A stretch of DNA of 64,000 nucleotides. It comes from Maricaulis sp. (lineage in GTDB: Bacteria > Pseudomonadota > Alphaproteobacteria > Caulobacterales > Maricaulaceae). The translations under genes and the position numbers were made by a program. The notes beneath the pieces were generated by a model. The model was given only the letters and a program-made list of their open reading frames with translations. It did not search any database and was not told where the DNA came from. Shown here in pieces: positions 53,450-60,984 of this stretch (the stretch's first letter is position 1; every line of letters starts with the position of its first letter). Location: the NCBI GenBank assembly GCA_017643585.1, contig JAEPND010000007.1, positions 90,421 to 154,420 of the forward strand, read 5' to 3'.

Positions 53450-53546
53450 CGAGGGCCGACACTTTCCCAACAATCCACCCCCGCCCGCGCACGCTTTCTT
53501 AACACCACACGGCCAGTCTGCTTGTGAACAATACGGACCCAGCCCG

Positions 53547-54635
53547 ATGGCCCAAGCTGAACCCTTTGACCTGGATCAGCCCGTCACCTCACGTGCGCGG
53601 GCTGTTCTGGCGCGCCGGTTGGCAGACATTGTCGGGCTGCCGTCCTCGCGGCTGACCCCGCGCGAGCGCTGGATTGTCGGGGACTTGCTGCATGATCTTT
53701 TGCGTTCCGGTGACGAGGAGTTGCGCAAGCGCGTCGCCCAGCGCCTGGCGGGTTTGAACGAAGCGCCGCACAGATTGCTGCGCATGCTGGCGGTCGACAA
53801 GTTCGAGATTGCCGAGCCCATTCTCGAAGACTGCATGGCGCTGACCGATTTCGACATGCTGGAGATCGTGCAGGGCGGCACCGTGGATCACCGCCTGGTG
53901 ATCGCGCGGCGGGAAAACCTGTCCGAGACGGTGGCGGCGGCGCTGGCCGCCTATGGCGAAACGGCTGTTGTCAAACGCTTGCTGAAGAACAAGACCGCAG
54001 TGTTGGCCGCGCCGACAGTCGATCATATCGTCGCGGCGACGCGGGACGAGCCCAGCTATGCCCCCCTGATCATCCGCCGCGGTGAATTGCGTCCGGCCCA
54101 GGCCTTCCGGCTGTTCTGGGGCTGTGACCATGAAAACCGGCTGGATATCCTCGAGCGTTTCGCCGTGGATCGGACCATTCTCATTGATGCCTCGGAGGAT
54201 ATTTTCCCGATGGCTCGGGAGGAGGGCTGGTCCGACCCGCTGGTACGACGCATCCTGCGCTATATCGACCGGCGTCAGCGCAATCGTGAGGCCGTGACGC
54301 TCAGCCCGTTCGACAGCCTGGAAGGTGCTCTGGAGGCCATGCGTGTGGCTGGACCTCGCCAGGATATAGTCAGCGAGATCGCGACCCTGTCGGGCATTGA
54401 TATCGGGCTGATGCGCAAGCTTGTGGACGACATGTCCGGCGAGCCCTTTGCGGTGCTGTGCAAGGCGACCGGATTGAAATGGCCATCCTTCGAGGCCTTC
54501 TGGCTCGGACAGGGGCGGGCAATCGAGTCCGACCTGGCTGAGCAGGCGCGGCATGTCTATGACATGCTGTCGGTCGAAAAGGCGCAGACGGTGCTGCGCT
54601 ACTGGAACCTGTCCAGCGAGACCGGCGTACACTGA
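53547..54635 (+). CDS. DUF2336-family protein
   Basis: 362 residues, alpha-helical, HEAT-like. Segments such as LADIVGLPSSRLTPRERWIV, ILEDCMALTDFDMLEIVQ and HRLVIARRENLSETVAAAL match the alphaproteobacterial DUF2336 family, of unknown function but including proteins tied to cell-cycle or motility signalling. Start at 53547 by family-like N-terminus; the frame is open upstream through repeat sequence. No membrane segments or signal peptide. Confidence 0.88.
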   Translation: MAQAEPFDLDQPVTSRARAVLARRLADIVGLPSSRLTPRERWIVGDLLHDLLRSGDEELRKRVAQRLAGLNEAPHRLLRMLAVDKFEIAEPILEDCMALTDFDMLEIVQGGTVDHRLVIARRENLSETVAAALAAYGETAVVKRLLKNKTAVLAAPTVDHIVAATRDEPSYAPLIIRRGELRPAQAFRLFWGCDHENRLDILERFAVDRTILIDASEDIFPMAREEGWSDPLVRRILRYIDRRQRNREAVTLSPFDSLEGALEAMRVAGPRQDIVSEIATLSGIDIGLMRKLVDDMSGEPFAVLCKATGLKWPSFEAFWLGQGRAIESDLAEQARHVYDMLSVEKAQTVLRYWNLSSETGVH

Positions 54636-54896
54636 TCTCGCCGTGGCCGCATCCGGGTGATTCTCTTCGAACCGGGTCAAATTCGCTTTTCGGGCTCATA
54701 TCGGTGTGGTTTGACCGGGAAGAAATTAGGGGCTTTCAGGCGCGTTTTGCCTGTCAGGGCACGCAATACCAGCCCAACCGATCACAATTTCCAGATACAC
54801 TGTGGGTCCGTGTGCGAATTCCTGCCGGTTTGTCTGGCCAAGCCAATCCCTGATCGCTAATAACCGTTACTGAGCGTTAACGCGCGGGGAGATTCC

Positions 54897-55400
54897 ATGG
54901 CTTATGGTGTCGGCCTCACTGCCGTCCTGGTGGTGTTGTGGCTTGTTTTATCCGGTTCCTACACCTTGTCCGGCGACCATTCGGTCCTGCTGGTCATGTT
55001 TGTATTGAGCATTGCGGCGGCAGTTTATCTGACCATCCGCATGCGCATTCTTGATCGCGAAACGGTGCCCCTGGCGCCCGCCCTGGCCCTGTTCGGGTAT
55101 TGGGGCTGGCTCGGCCGGGAAATCGTTGCGGCCAACCTGGCGGTTGTTCGCTTGATCATGAAACCCGAAATCGAGGTCGAACCACGATTGATTCGTGTGC
55201 CGGTCGACCTGCGAACGGGACTGGCGCGCTGTGTCTTTGCCAACTCGATCACGCTGACACCGGGAACGGTGACCGTGGATATCGAGGAGGACGGTTTCCT
55301 CGTGCACGCGCTGGACAATTCCTTCACTGCGCCCGAGGGTTTTGCCGAGATGGCGGCCCGCACGGATGAAGCGTCTGACGGACGCCGGGAGGCCGAATAA
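54897..55400 (+). CDS. mrpE: Mrp-type cation/proton antiporter subunit E
   Basis: 167 residues: two N-terminal helices, then a soluble domain with IEVEPRLIRVPVDLRTGLAR, ANSITLTPGTVTVDIEEDGF and the His/Ala of VHALDN, the MrpE signature. Start after GGGGAGATT. First of a ten-gene operon; the 261 bp before it (54636-54896) contain GGTCAAA/TTTGACC arms 27 bases apart (54676-54717) and an AT-rich stretch with GTTAAC near the start, but no gene. Stop overlaps mrpF (TAATG). Confidence 0.95.
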   Translation: MAYGVGLTAVLVVLWLVLSGSYTLSGDHSVLLVMFVLSIAAAVYLTIRMRILDRETVPLAPALALFGYWGWLGREIVAANLAVVRLIMKPEIEVEPRLIRVPVDLRTGLARCVFANSITLTPGTVTVDIEEDGFLVHALDNSFTAPEGFAEMAARTDEASDGRREAE

Positions 55401-55717
55401 TGGATCTCGTGAACTTTCTCATTGCACTGGGTGTGGCCGGGGCGATGGCGATCATGCTCGCCCGCCTGTTTGCCGGGCCGACCTTGTATGACCGCGTCCT
55501 GGCCGCCAACTCGTTTGGTACCAAGACGGTTTTGTTCCTGCTGGTCTTTTCCGCGATTGCGGGGCGTCAGGATGCCATCGATATCGCGCTGCTTTACGCG
55601 CTGATCAACTTCGTGGCGACCATCGCGATCCTGAAATTCTTCCGCTATCGCTCGCTTGAAATCGCCCTGGCGCGGATGTCCTTGCGTAAGGCCGTTGATG
55701 GAGATTTCGACGAATGA
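55400..55717 (+). CDS. mrpF: Mrp-type antiporter subunit F
   Basis: 105 residues with three transmembrane helices and the MrpF sequence ARLFAGPTLYDRVLAANSFG then AIAGRQDAIDIALLYALINF. The C-terminal tail is longer than usual (about 15 residues, basic then acidic). Overlaps mrpE by one base and mrpG by four (ATGA). Confidence 0.95.
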   Translation: MDLVNFLIALGVAGAMAIMLARLFAGPTLYDRVLAANSFGTKTVLFLLVFSAIAGRQDAIDIALLYALINFVATIAILKFFRYRSLEIALARMSLRKAVDGDFDE

Positions 55718-56085
55718 GCTGGGTCGAGATCGGACAACACACACTCTTTGCCATCGCCGTCGGGTCCATGACCCTCGGCCTGATGCTGGTTCTGGCGGGC
55801 GCCATCGGCGTAATCCGCCTGCCGGATTTCTACACGCGCATGCACGCGGCTGGCGTCACCGACACGCTGGGCGCCGAGCTGATCATTCTCGGCCTGATCC
55901 TGCAGGCCGGTGACTGGCAGACCATGGCCAAGCTGGCGCTTGTCGGCCTGCTGCTCTTCCTGACCAGTCCGACAGCGACGCATGCGGTTGCAAATGCCGC
56001 CCACCGGGCCGGCCAGAAGCCGGACCTGTCCAAGTTCAAGCCGGAGCATCCCCGTGATGCCGTGAAAGAGGAGAGCGCGTCGTGA
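55714..56085 (+). CDS. mrpG: Mrp-type antiporter subunit G
   Basis: 123 residues, three helices, with GAIGVIRLPDFYTRMHAAGV then TDTLGAELII and LFLTSPTATHAVANAAHRAG, the PhaG/MrpG hallmark. Short charged tail. Overlaps both neighbours by four bases. Confidence 0.95.
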   Translation: MSWVEIGQHTLFAIAVGSMTLGLMLVLAGAIGVIRLPDFYTRMHAAGVTDTLGAELIILGLILQAGDWQTMAKLALVGLLLFLTSPTATHAVANAAHRAGQKPDLSKFKPEHPRDAVKEESAS

Positions 56086-56648
56086 CCGGTGCTGATCTCA
56101 CTCAATTCCTGGACTACACGCTGATTGCCATGTTGCTGGCCGTCGGTTTTGCCATTGTCCGCCTGCGCAACCTGTTCGCGGTCGTCATGCTGACCGGGGT
56201 GTATTCACTTCTGTCCGCGGCCTGGTTCGTGTCCCTGGACGCGGTCGATGTCGCCTTTACCGAGGCTGCCGTCGGCGCAGGTATCTCAACCGTTCTGATG
56301 CTGGGCGCGATGCTGTTGACCGCGCGCGAGGCCGAGCCGGCCGGCGCTGGTCGCCACTGGGCCGCCTTTGCGGTTGTTGCCGTGGCTGGACTGGCGCTCT
56401 TCTTCGCCATTCCGGACATGCCGGTTTATGGCGATGCGCACTCTCCGGCCAATGCGGGCGTGGGCATGGAATACATGACCCGTACGCCGAACGAGATCTC
56501 GGTGCCCAACGTGGTCACGGCCGTCCTGGCCAGCTATCGGGGTTATGACACCTTCGGCGAGGTGGTGGTGATCTTCACCGCCGCGCTGGGCGTTATCCTT
56601 CTGCTGGGCTTCGGCAATGGCCGCAAGAAGGGGGAGGGCAAGTCATGA
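56082..56648 (+). CDS. Stand-alone MrpA C-terminal (MbhD/MbhE-like, DUF4040) subunit
   Basis: 188 residues, about five helices. FAVVMLTGVYSLLSAAWFVS then DAVDVAFTEAAVGAGISTVL is the DUF4040/MbhD motif normally near the end of long MrpA; the second half with SVPNVVTAVLASYRGYDTFG then EVVVIFTAALGV is MbhE-like. It is thus the C-terminal portion of MrpA encoded as its own gene. The Glu of FTEAAVGAG is the conserved candidate ion-path residue. Confidence 0.9.
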   Translation: MTGADLTQFLDYTLIAMLLAVGFAIVRLRNLFAVVMLTGVYSLLSAAWFVSLDAVDVAFTEAAVGAGISTVLMLGAMLLTAREAEPAGAGRHWAAFAVVAVAGLALFFAIPDMPVYGDAHSPANAGVGMEYMTRTPNEISVPNVVTAVLASYRGYDTFGEVVVIFTAALGVILLLGFGNGRKKGEGKS

Positions 56649-57103
56649 ACCCGCACCTGATCCTTCGCGTTGTTTCCAAACTGCTGATCCCGATGATCGT
56701 CGTGTTCGGCTTTTATGTTCAGTTCCACGGTGATTATGGTCCCGGTGGCGGTTTCCAGGCCGGTGTGATCATCGCTGTTTCCGTCATTCTCTACGCCCTG
56801 ATCTTCGGCATTGAAGAAGCCCAGAAGGCGGTTCCGCCAAATGTTGCGCGCATCGGCGCGGCAACAGGCGTTCTGATCTATGCCGGTGTGGGCGTGGCGA
56901 CGCTCTTTCTGCCGTTCGCGGGCGAGGCGGTGAACTTCCTCGATTATGACGCGCTGCATCCAGACCAGGGGCACCACAGCGGCCAGCACTACGGCATCCT
57001 GCTGATCGAGCTGGGCGTTCTGACGACGGTCGCCTCGGTCATGCTGGCGATCTTCTACGCCTTTGCCGGCCGTGTGCCGGATATTCCGGACGAGGAGTGG
57101 TAA
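56645..57103 (+). CDS. mrpB: Mrp-type antiporter subunit B
   Basis: 152 residues of the MnhB domain: ISKLL-like start (LRVVSKLLIPMIVVFGFYVQ), FHGDYGPGGGFQAGVIIAVS, and HYGILLIELGVLTTVASVML. Four helices. A His/Asp-rich loop (DYDALHPDQGHHSGQHYG) sits between helices three and four. ATGA overlap with the preceding gene. Confidence 0.95.
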   Translation: MNPHLILRVVSKLLIPMIVVFGFYVQFHGDYGPGGGFQAGVIIAVSVILYALIFGIEEAQKAVPPNVARIGAATGVLIYAGVGVATLFLPFAGEAVNFLDYDALHPDQGHHSGQHYGILLIELGVLTTVASVMLAIFYAFAGRVPDIPDEEW

Positions 57104-57104
57104 G

Positions 57105-57677
57105 ATGCTCGATATCATCCTCGAACGTTTCAACTATATCCCGATCATTATCCTGATGATGACGGGCCTGTATGTGGTCATTGCGACCGGCAATCTGGTC
57201 AAGCGACTGGTTGGCCTGTCGCTGTTCCAGACCTCGGTCTTCCTGCTCTACATAACCATCGGCAAGGTGTTTGGCGGCCAGCCGCCCATTCTCGATGGAG
57301 CCCATCACGGCGATGAAGAGGGCTCCCACGGTGCCGGTTACGCTGCTGCGGGGCACGGCGAGGCAGGCGGTGACCACGCTGCCGCGGAAAGTCACGCCGA
57401 ACCGGCTGCGGACGCCCATGCCGGCGATCACGCAGCTGAGGCTGTCGAGCACGCGTCCGATTATGCCGCCGGTGCTGATGCCGCGCATCACGCCAGCGAA
57501 GTGCTCTATTCCAACCCGCTGCCGCACGTATTGATCCTCACCGCGATCGTCGTCGGCGTCGCGACCCTGGCTGTTGGCCTGGCCCTGGTGGTCCGGATCC
57601 GCGAAGTCTATGGAACCATTGAAGATGATGGGCTCAACGCCGCGGACTACAACCGCGAGACGGGGGGCAGTGAATAA
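57105..57677 (+). CDS. mrpC: Mrp-type antiporter subunit C with His-rich insertion
   Basis: 190 residues versus about 110-125 typical. The NuoK-like core is present (GLYVVIATGNLVKRLVGLSL then FQTSVFLLYITIG; NPLPHVLILTAIVVGVATLA). Between helix two and three lies an extra segment (about residues 66-131) of Ala, Gly, Asp, Glu and 11 His. Start at 57105, two bases after the mrpB stop. Overlaps mrpD by one base (TAATG). Confidence 0.93.
   Translation: MLDIILERFNYIPIIILMMTGLYVVIATGNLVKRLVGLSLFQTSVFLLYITIGKVFGGQPPILDGAHHGDEEGSHGAGYAAAGHGEAGGDHAAAESHAEPAADAHAGDHAAEAVEHASDYAAGADAAHHASEVLYSNPLPHVLILTAIVVGVATLAVGLALVVRIREVYGTIEDDGLNAADYNRETGGSE
57303..57494 (+). other. His/Ala/Asp-rich insertion within mrpC
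   Basis: Encodes residues about 67-130 of MrpC: 11 His and many Asp/Glu in an Ala/Gly background, with patterns such as GDHAAAESHAEP and DAHAGDHAAEAVEHASD. It is in frame, with no sign of frameshift. Expected in the loop joining the second and third helices. Confidence 0.85.
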
Positions 57678-59200
57678 TGGATTTTCTGGTCAATCTTCTT
57701 CCTTCCGGACTGGCTCACCACGCTCCGGCGCTGGTGATTGTCATCCCGCTCGTCGCCGCGGCTGTCGCAGCGCTGATGCCAAACGGCCGTCTCGGCTGGA
57801 TCGTTGCCATGGTCACAGCCTCGCTGGTGGCCTTCTTCTCGCTTGTCGTCCTTGGCCTGGTGCTGAGCGACGGGCTGATCAGCTATCACATGGGGGGCTG
57901 GGAGCCGCCCTATGGCATCGAGCTGCGTGTTGATGCGCTCAACGCCGTCGTCCTCGCCCTTGTCGGGGTGATGGGACTGCTCTGTGTGATCTTTGCCCTG
58001 CCCAGCGTGGGTGACGAGATCGAAGAGGGCAAGCAGGCGCTCTTCTACTCCGCCTTCCTGGTGGCGCTGGCTGGTCTGCTCGGTGTGACGATCACGGGCG
58101 ATGCCTTCAACGTCTTTGTCTTCCTCGAGATCTCCTCGATCTCGACCTACACCATCATCGCCATGGGCGCCGGCAAGGATCGCCGCGCCCTGACCGCGTC
58201 CTACAACTACCTCATCCTCGGCACGATCGGCGCGACCTTCTTCGTGATCGGTGTCGGTTTCCTCTACATGGCGACCGGTTCGCTCAACATGGCCGATATC
58301 GGCCAGATCCTGCAGGAACAGGGGTATAACCGGGTCACCCAGGCGGCCTTTGCCTTCATCGTGGTCGGGCTGGGCCTGAAGGCCGCGATGTTCCCGCTGC
58401 ATGTCTGGCTGCCCAATGCCTATGCGTTCGCACCGAATTTCGTGACGGCCTTCCTGGCGTCGACAGCGACCAAGGTCGCCTTCTACGCCCTGATCCGCTT
58501 TCTCTTCTCGGTCTTCCACCCGGATGTAGCCTTTGTCGAACTGTCCTTCACCTGGGTCTTCGCAGCCGTTGGCGTCATCGCCATGATGGTGGCGTCCAGC
58601 CAGGCAATCTTCCAGACCGATGCGCGGCGTCTGCTCGCCTATTCCTCTGTTGCCCAGGTGGGCTACATGATGCTGGGTCTGGGCATGGGGACGGCGGCAG
58701 GCCTGTCGGCCGGTATCCTGCACCTGATCAATCACGCCATCATGAAGGGCGCGCTGTTCATGGCGCTCGGCGCGTTTGCGCTGCATTTCGGCGTCCGTCA
58801 GATCCGTGACCTCAACGGTCTTGGCCGCACCATGCCGGCGTCGGCAGGGGCGTTCACCATTGCCGGCCTGTCGCTGGTCGGTGTGCCGCTGACGATCGGC
58901 TTTACCTCGAAATGGTATCTCATCACCGCAGCGCTGGAGCGCGGCTGGTGGTGGGCGGTGGCCGCCCTGATCATCTCCTCGCTGATGGCGCTGGCCTATG
59001 TGGCTCGTATGCTCTCGGCGATCTGGATGGAAAGCCCGCCAGAACATCACGGTGCCAAGCCCGCCGCGCGTCATGCGTTTTACATGGTGCTGGTGCCGAT
59101 GGGCATCCTGGCCTTTGCCAATCTGTATTTCTTCTTCCACGCCGATGTTCTGGTCGGTCTGGCCGAGGCTGCGGCGAACGCCGTGACGGGAGGGCATTAA
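57677..59200 (+). CDS. mrpD: Mrp-type antiporter subunit D (first large antiporter-like subunit)
   Basis: 507 residues, about 14 helices, proton_antipo_M family (NuoL/M/N-like). Visible are the Glu of VFVFLEISSISTYTIIAMG near residue 153, Lys of GLGLKAAMFPLHVWLPNAYA near residue 234, and LLAYSSVAQVGYMMLGLGMG near 330. One of three homologous large subunits here. TAATG overlap with mrpC; 3 bp gap to the next. Confidence 0.95.
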   Translation: MDFLVNLLPSGLAHHAPALVIVIPLVAAAVAALMPNGRLGWIVAMVTASLVAFFSLVVLGLVLSDGLISYHMGGWEPPYGIELRVDALNAVVLALVGVMGLLCVIFALPSVGDEIEEGKQALFYSAFLVALAGLLGVTITGDAFNVFVFLEISSISTYTIIAMGAGKDRRALTASYNYLILGTIGATFFVIGVGFLYMATGSLNMADIGQILQEQGYNRVTQAAFAFIVVGLGLKAAMFPLHVWLPNAYAFAPNFVTAFLASTATKVAFYALIRFLFSVFHPDVAFVELSFTWVFAAVGVIAMMVASSQAIFQTDARRLLAYSSVAQVGYMMLGLGMGTAAGLSAGILHLINHAIMKGALFMALGAFALHFGVRQIRDLNGLGRTMPASAGAFTIAGLSLVGVPLTIGFTSKWYLITAALERGWWWAVAALIISSLMALAYVARMLSAIWMESPPEHHGAKPAARHAFYMVLVPMGILAFANLYFFFHADVLVGLAEAAANAVTGGH

Positions 59201-59203
59201 GCC

Positions 59204-60679
59204 ATGTGGTCTGCTGAACTCTCTCTCGCCCTGGCCCTGACCATTCCGGCCGTTGGCGGTGTCTTCGTGGCGCTGCTGGGCAATAAACCCAATCTGCGCG
59301 AGGGCGCGACCCTGGTCTCGGCCGTGCTGCTGGCAATCAATGTCGCCTATCTCGTTGAGATCGCGCCGAGCGAACCGACCCTGGTCCTGGCCAATATCGC
59401 GCCGGGCCTGCAGCTGACCTTCAAGCTGGAACCGCTGGGCGCGATCTTCGCGGCTGTGGCCTCCGGCCTGTGGATCGTCAACTCGCTCTATTCCATCGGC
59501 TATATGCGCGGAAACAACGAGAAGAACCAGACGCGTTTCTATGTCTGTTTCTGTATCGCCATCGCCTCGGCCATGGGTGTCGCACTGTCCGGCAACCTGT
59601 TGACCATGTTCCTCTTTTACGAGGTGCTGTCGCTGTCGACCTATCCGCTGGTCACGCACAAGGGCGATGAAAACGCCAAGCGCGGCGGCAAGATCTACCT
59701 GACCATCCTGATGGGGACCTCGATCGGTCTCTTCCTGCCGGCGGTCATCGCGACGCATTTCCTGGCAGGCTCCACCGATTTCGTGGCCGGTGGCCTGCTG
59801 GCGCTTAATGACGTCCAGCCGATGATTGCGGGCATCCTCCTGATCATGTTCGCCTTTGGTATCGGCAAGGCGGCGCTGATGCCGATGCACCCCTGGCTGC
59901 CCAATGCCATGGTCGCGCCGACCCCGGTCTCTGCACTCCTGCACGCTGTGGCGGTTGTGAAGGCCGGCGTCTTCTCCATCCTCAAGGTGGGCACCTATAT
60001 CTTCGGGCCGGCCCTGATCGCTGCGGCACCGAGTTCGGAACCGTTGGCCTGGATTGCCGCGATTTCCATTGTGTTGGCCTCCGTGGTCGCCATCACCAAG
60101 GATAATCTCAAGGCGCGTCTGGCCTTCTCCACCGTCTCCCAGCTTTCCTATGTGACGCTGGGTGTGATGCTGGCCTCGCCGCTGGCAATGCTCGGCGCTG
60201 CGCTGCAGATCATCATGCACGCCTGGGGCAAGATCACGCTCTTCATGAGTGCCGGTGCGATCTATACCGCGACCAAGAAAACCGAGATCTCGCAAATGCG
60301 CGGTCTGGGCAAGTACATGCCCTGGCTGTTTGGCGCCTATACGGTCGGTGCGCTGTCGATCATCGGTCTGCCACCGCTGGGTGGTTCTTGGCCCAAGCTC
60401 TTCCTGATGCAGGGCGCGTGGGATGCCGGGCAGGCGATCATGATCGTGGCCCTGGTCGCATCTTCCATTCTCAATGTGGCCTATCTTCTGCCGCTCTCGG
60501 CGCGGGGCTTCTTTGCTCCGGCTGACGAAGCCAAGCTGAAGAAACAGCCGCCGGCCCTGGTCATCCTCCCGCCGGTCATCACCGCTGCGGGCGTGATCGT
60601 GCTCTTCTTCCTGATCGGGCCGATCCGTGACTATCTCGAACCCGTCTTCATGCCGCTGGCCAGCGCAGGAGCTCTGTGA
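59204..60679 (+). CDS. Second large antiporter-like subunit (MrpD/MrpA-N family)
   Basis: 491 residues, about 14 helices, with EVLSLSTYPLVTHKGDENAK near 142, GIGKAALMPMHPWLPNAMVA then PTPVSALLHAVAVVKAGVF near 222-260, and ARLAFSTVSQLSYVTLGVML near 304. The AVVKAG lysine region is well kept. Could supply the N-terminal MrpA function, though it lacks the long C-terminus. ATGA overlap with the next gene. Confidence 0.92.
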   Translation: MWSAELSLALALTIPAVGGVFVALLGNKPNLREGATLVSAVLLAINVAYLVEIAPSEPTLVLANIAPGLQLTFKLEPLGAIFAAVASGLWIVNSLYSIGYMRGNNEKNQTRFYVCFCIAIASAMGVALSGNLLTMFLFYEVLSLSTYPLVTHKGDENAKRGGKIYLTILMGTSIGLFLPAVIATHFLAGSTDFVAGGLLALNDVQPMIAGILLIMFAFGIGKAALMPMHPWLPNAMVAPTPVSALLHAVAVVKAGVFSILKVGTYIFGPALIAAAPSSEPLAWIAAISIVLASVVAITKDNLKARLAFSTVSQLSYVTLGVMLASPLAMLGAALQIIMHAWGKITLFMSAGAIYTATKKTEISQMRGLGKYMPWLFGAYTVGALSIIGLPPLGGSWPKLFLMQGAWDAGQAIMIVALVASSILNVAYLLPLSARGFFAPADEAKLKKQPPALVILPPVITAAGVIVLFFLIGPIRDYLEPVFMPLASAGAL

Positions 60680-60984
60680 TGAGTGACGACAACAAGAAAA
60701 ACAACGAGCTGATCCATCCGGTCGCCCGTCCCTTCCTGTGGCTGGACGCCAAATGGCTGAAGTCCTCGATGATCTGGATTTTCGGCATCCTGACCGTGGC
60801 CTTTGTCGCGGCGGACATTTTTCACCCGCGCCATGAATATGTGCACCTGGCTGAAATCACCGGCTTTTACGCCATGTGGGGTTTCGGTGCCTTTGTCCTG
60901 GCCGTGATGATCGGCTGGATCGTCATCCGCGGTGTGCTCGGTCGCGAGGAAAACTACTGGGACGAGGAGGGTGACAATGATTGA
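60676..60984 (+). CDS. Small membrane protein of the antiporter operon
   Basis: 102 residues: cytoplasmic polar N-terminus, one helix (about 33-50), a His-containing loop (DIFHPRHEYVHLAEITGFYA) and a second helix, then an acidic tail. I know it only as an uncharacterised companion of such operons. Overlaps the second large subunit by 4 bases and the third by 8, so it is probably structural. Confidence 0.85.
   Translation: MMSDDNKKNNELIHPVARPFLWLDAKWLKSSMIWIFGILTVAFVAADIFHPRHEYVHLAEITGFYAMWGFGAFVLAVMIGWIVIRGVLGREENYWDEEGDND

Noticed and set aside
52730-53450. Tandem hairpin repeats as a possible integron attC or CRISPR cluster
   Set aside because: No integrase or cas gene, and the units are defined by shared inverted ends around a GIY-YIG gene.
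54676-54717. GGTCAAA/TTTGACC arms before mrpE as an operator
   Set aside because: Arms are only 7 bases and 27 bases apart, with no second example; too weak to list as a site.
57647-60295. 882-codon minus-strand frame across the antiporter genes
   Set aside because: Composition is His/Arg/Gln/Gly noise typical of antisense to membrane-protein genes; the plus strand encodes clear antiporter subunits.
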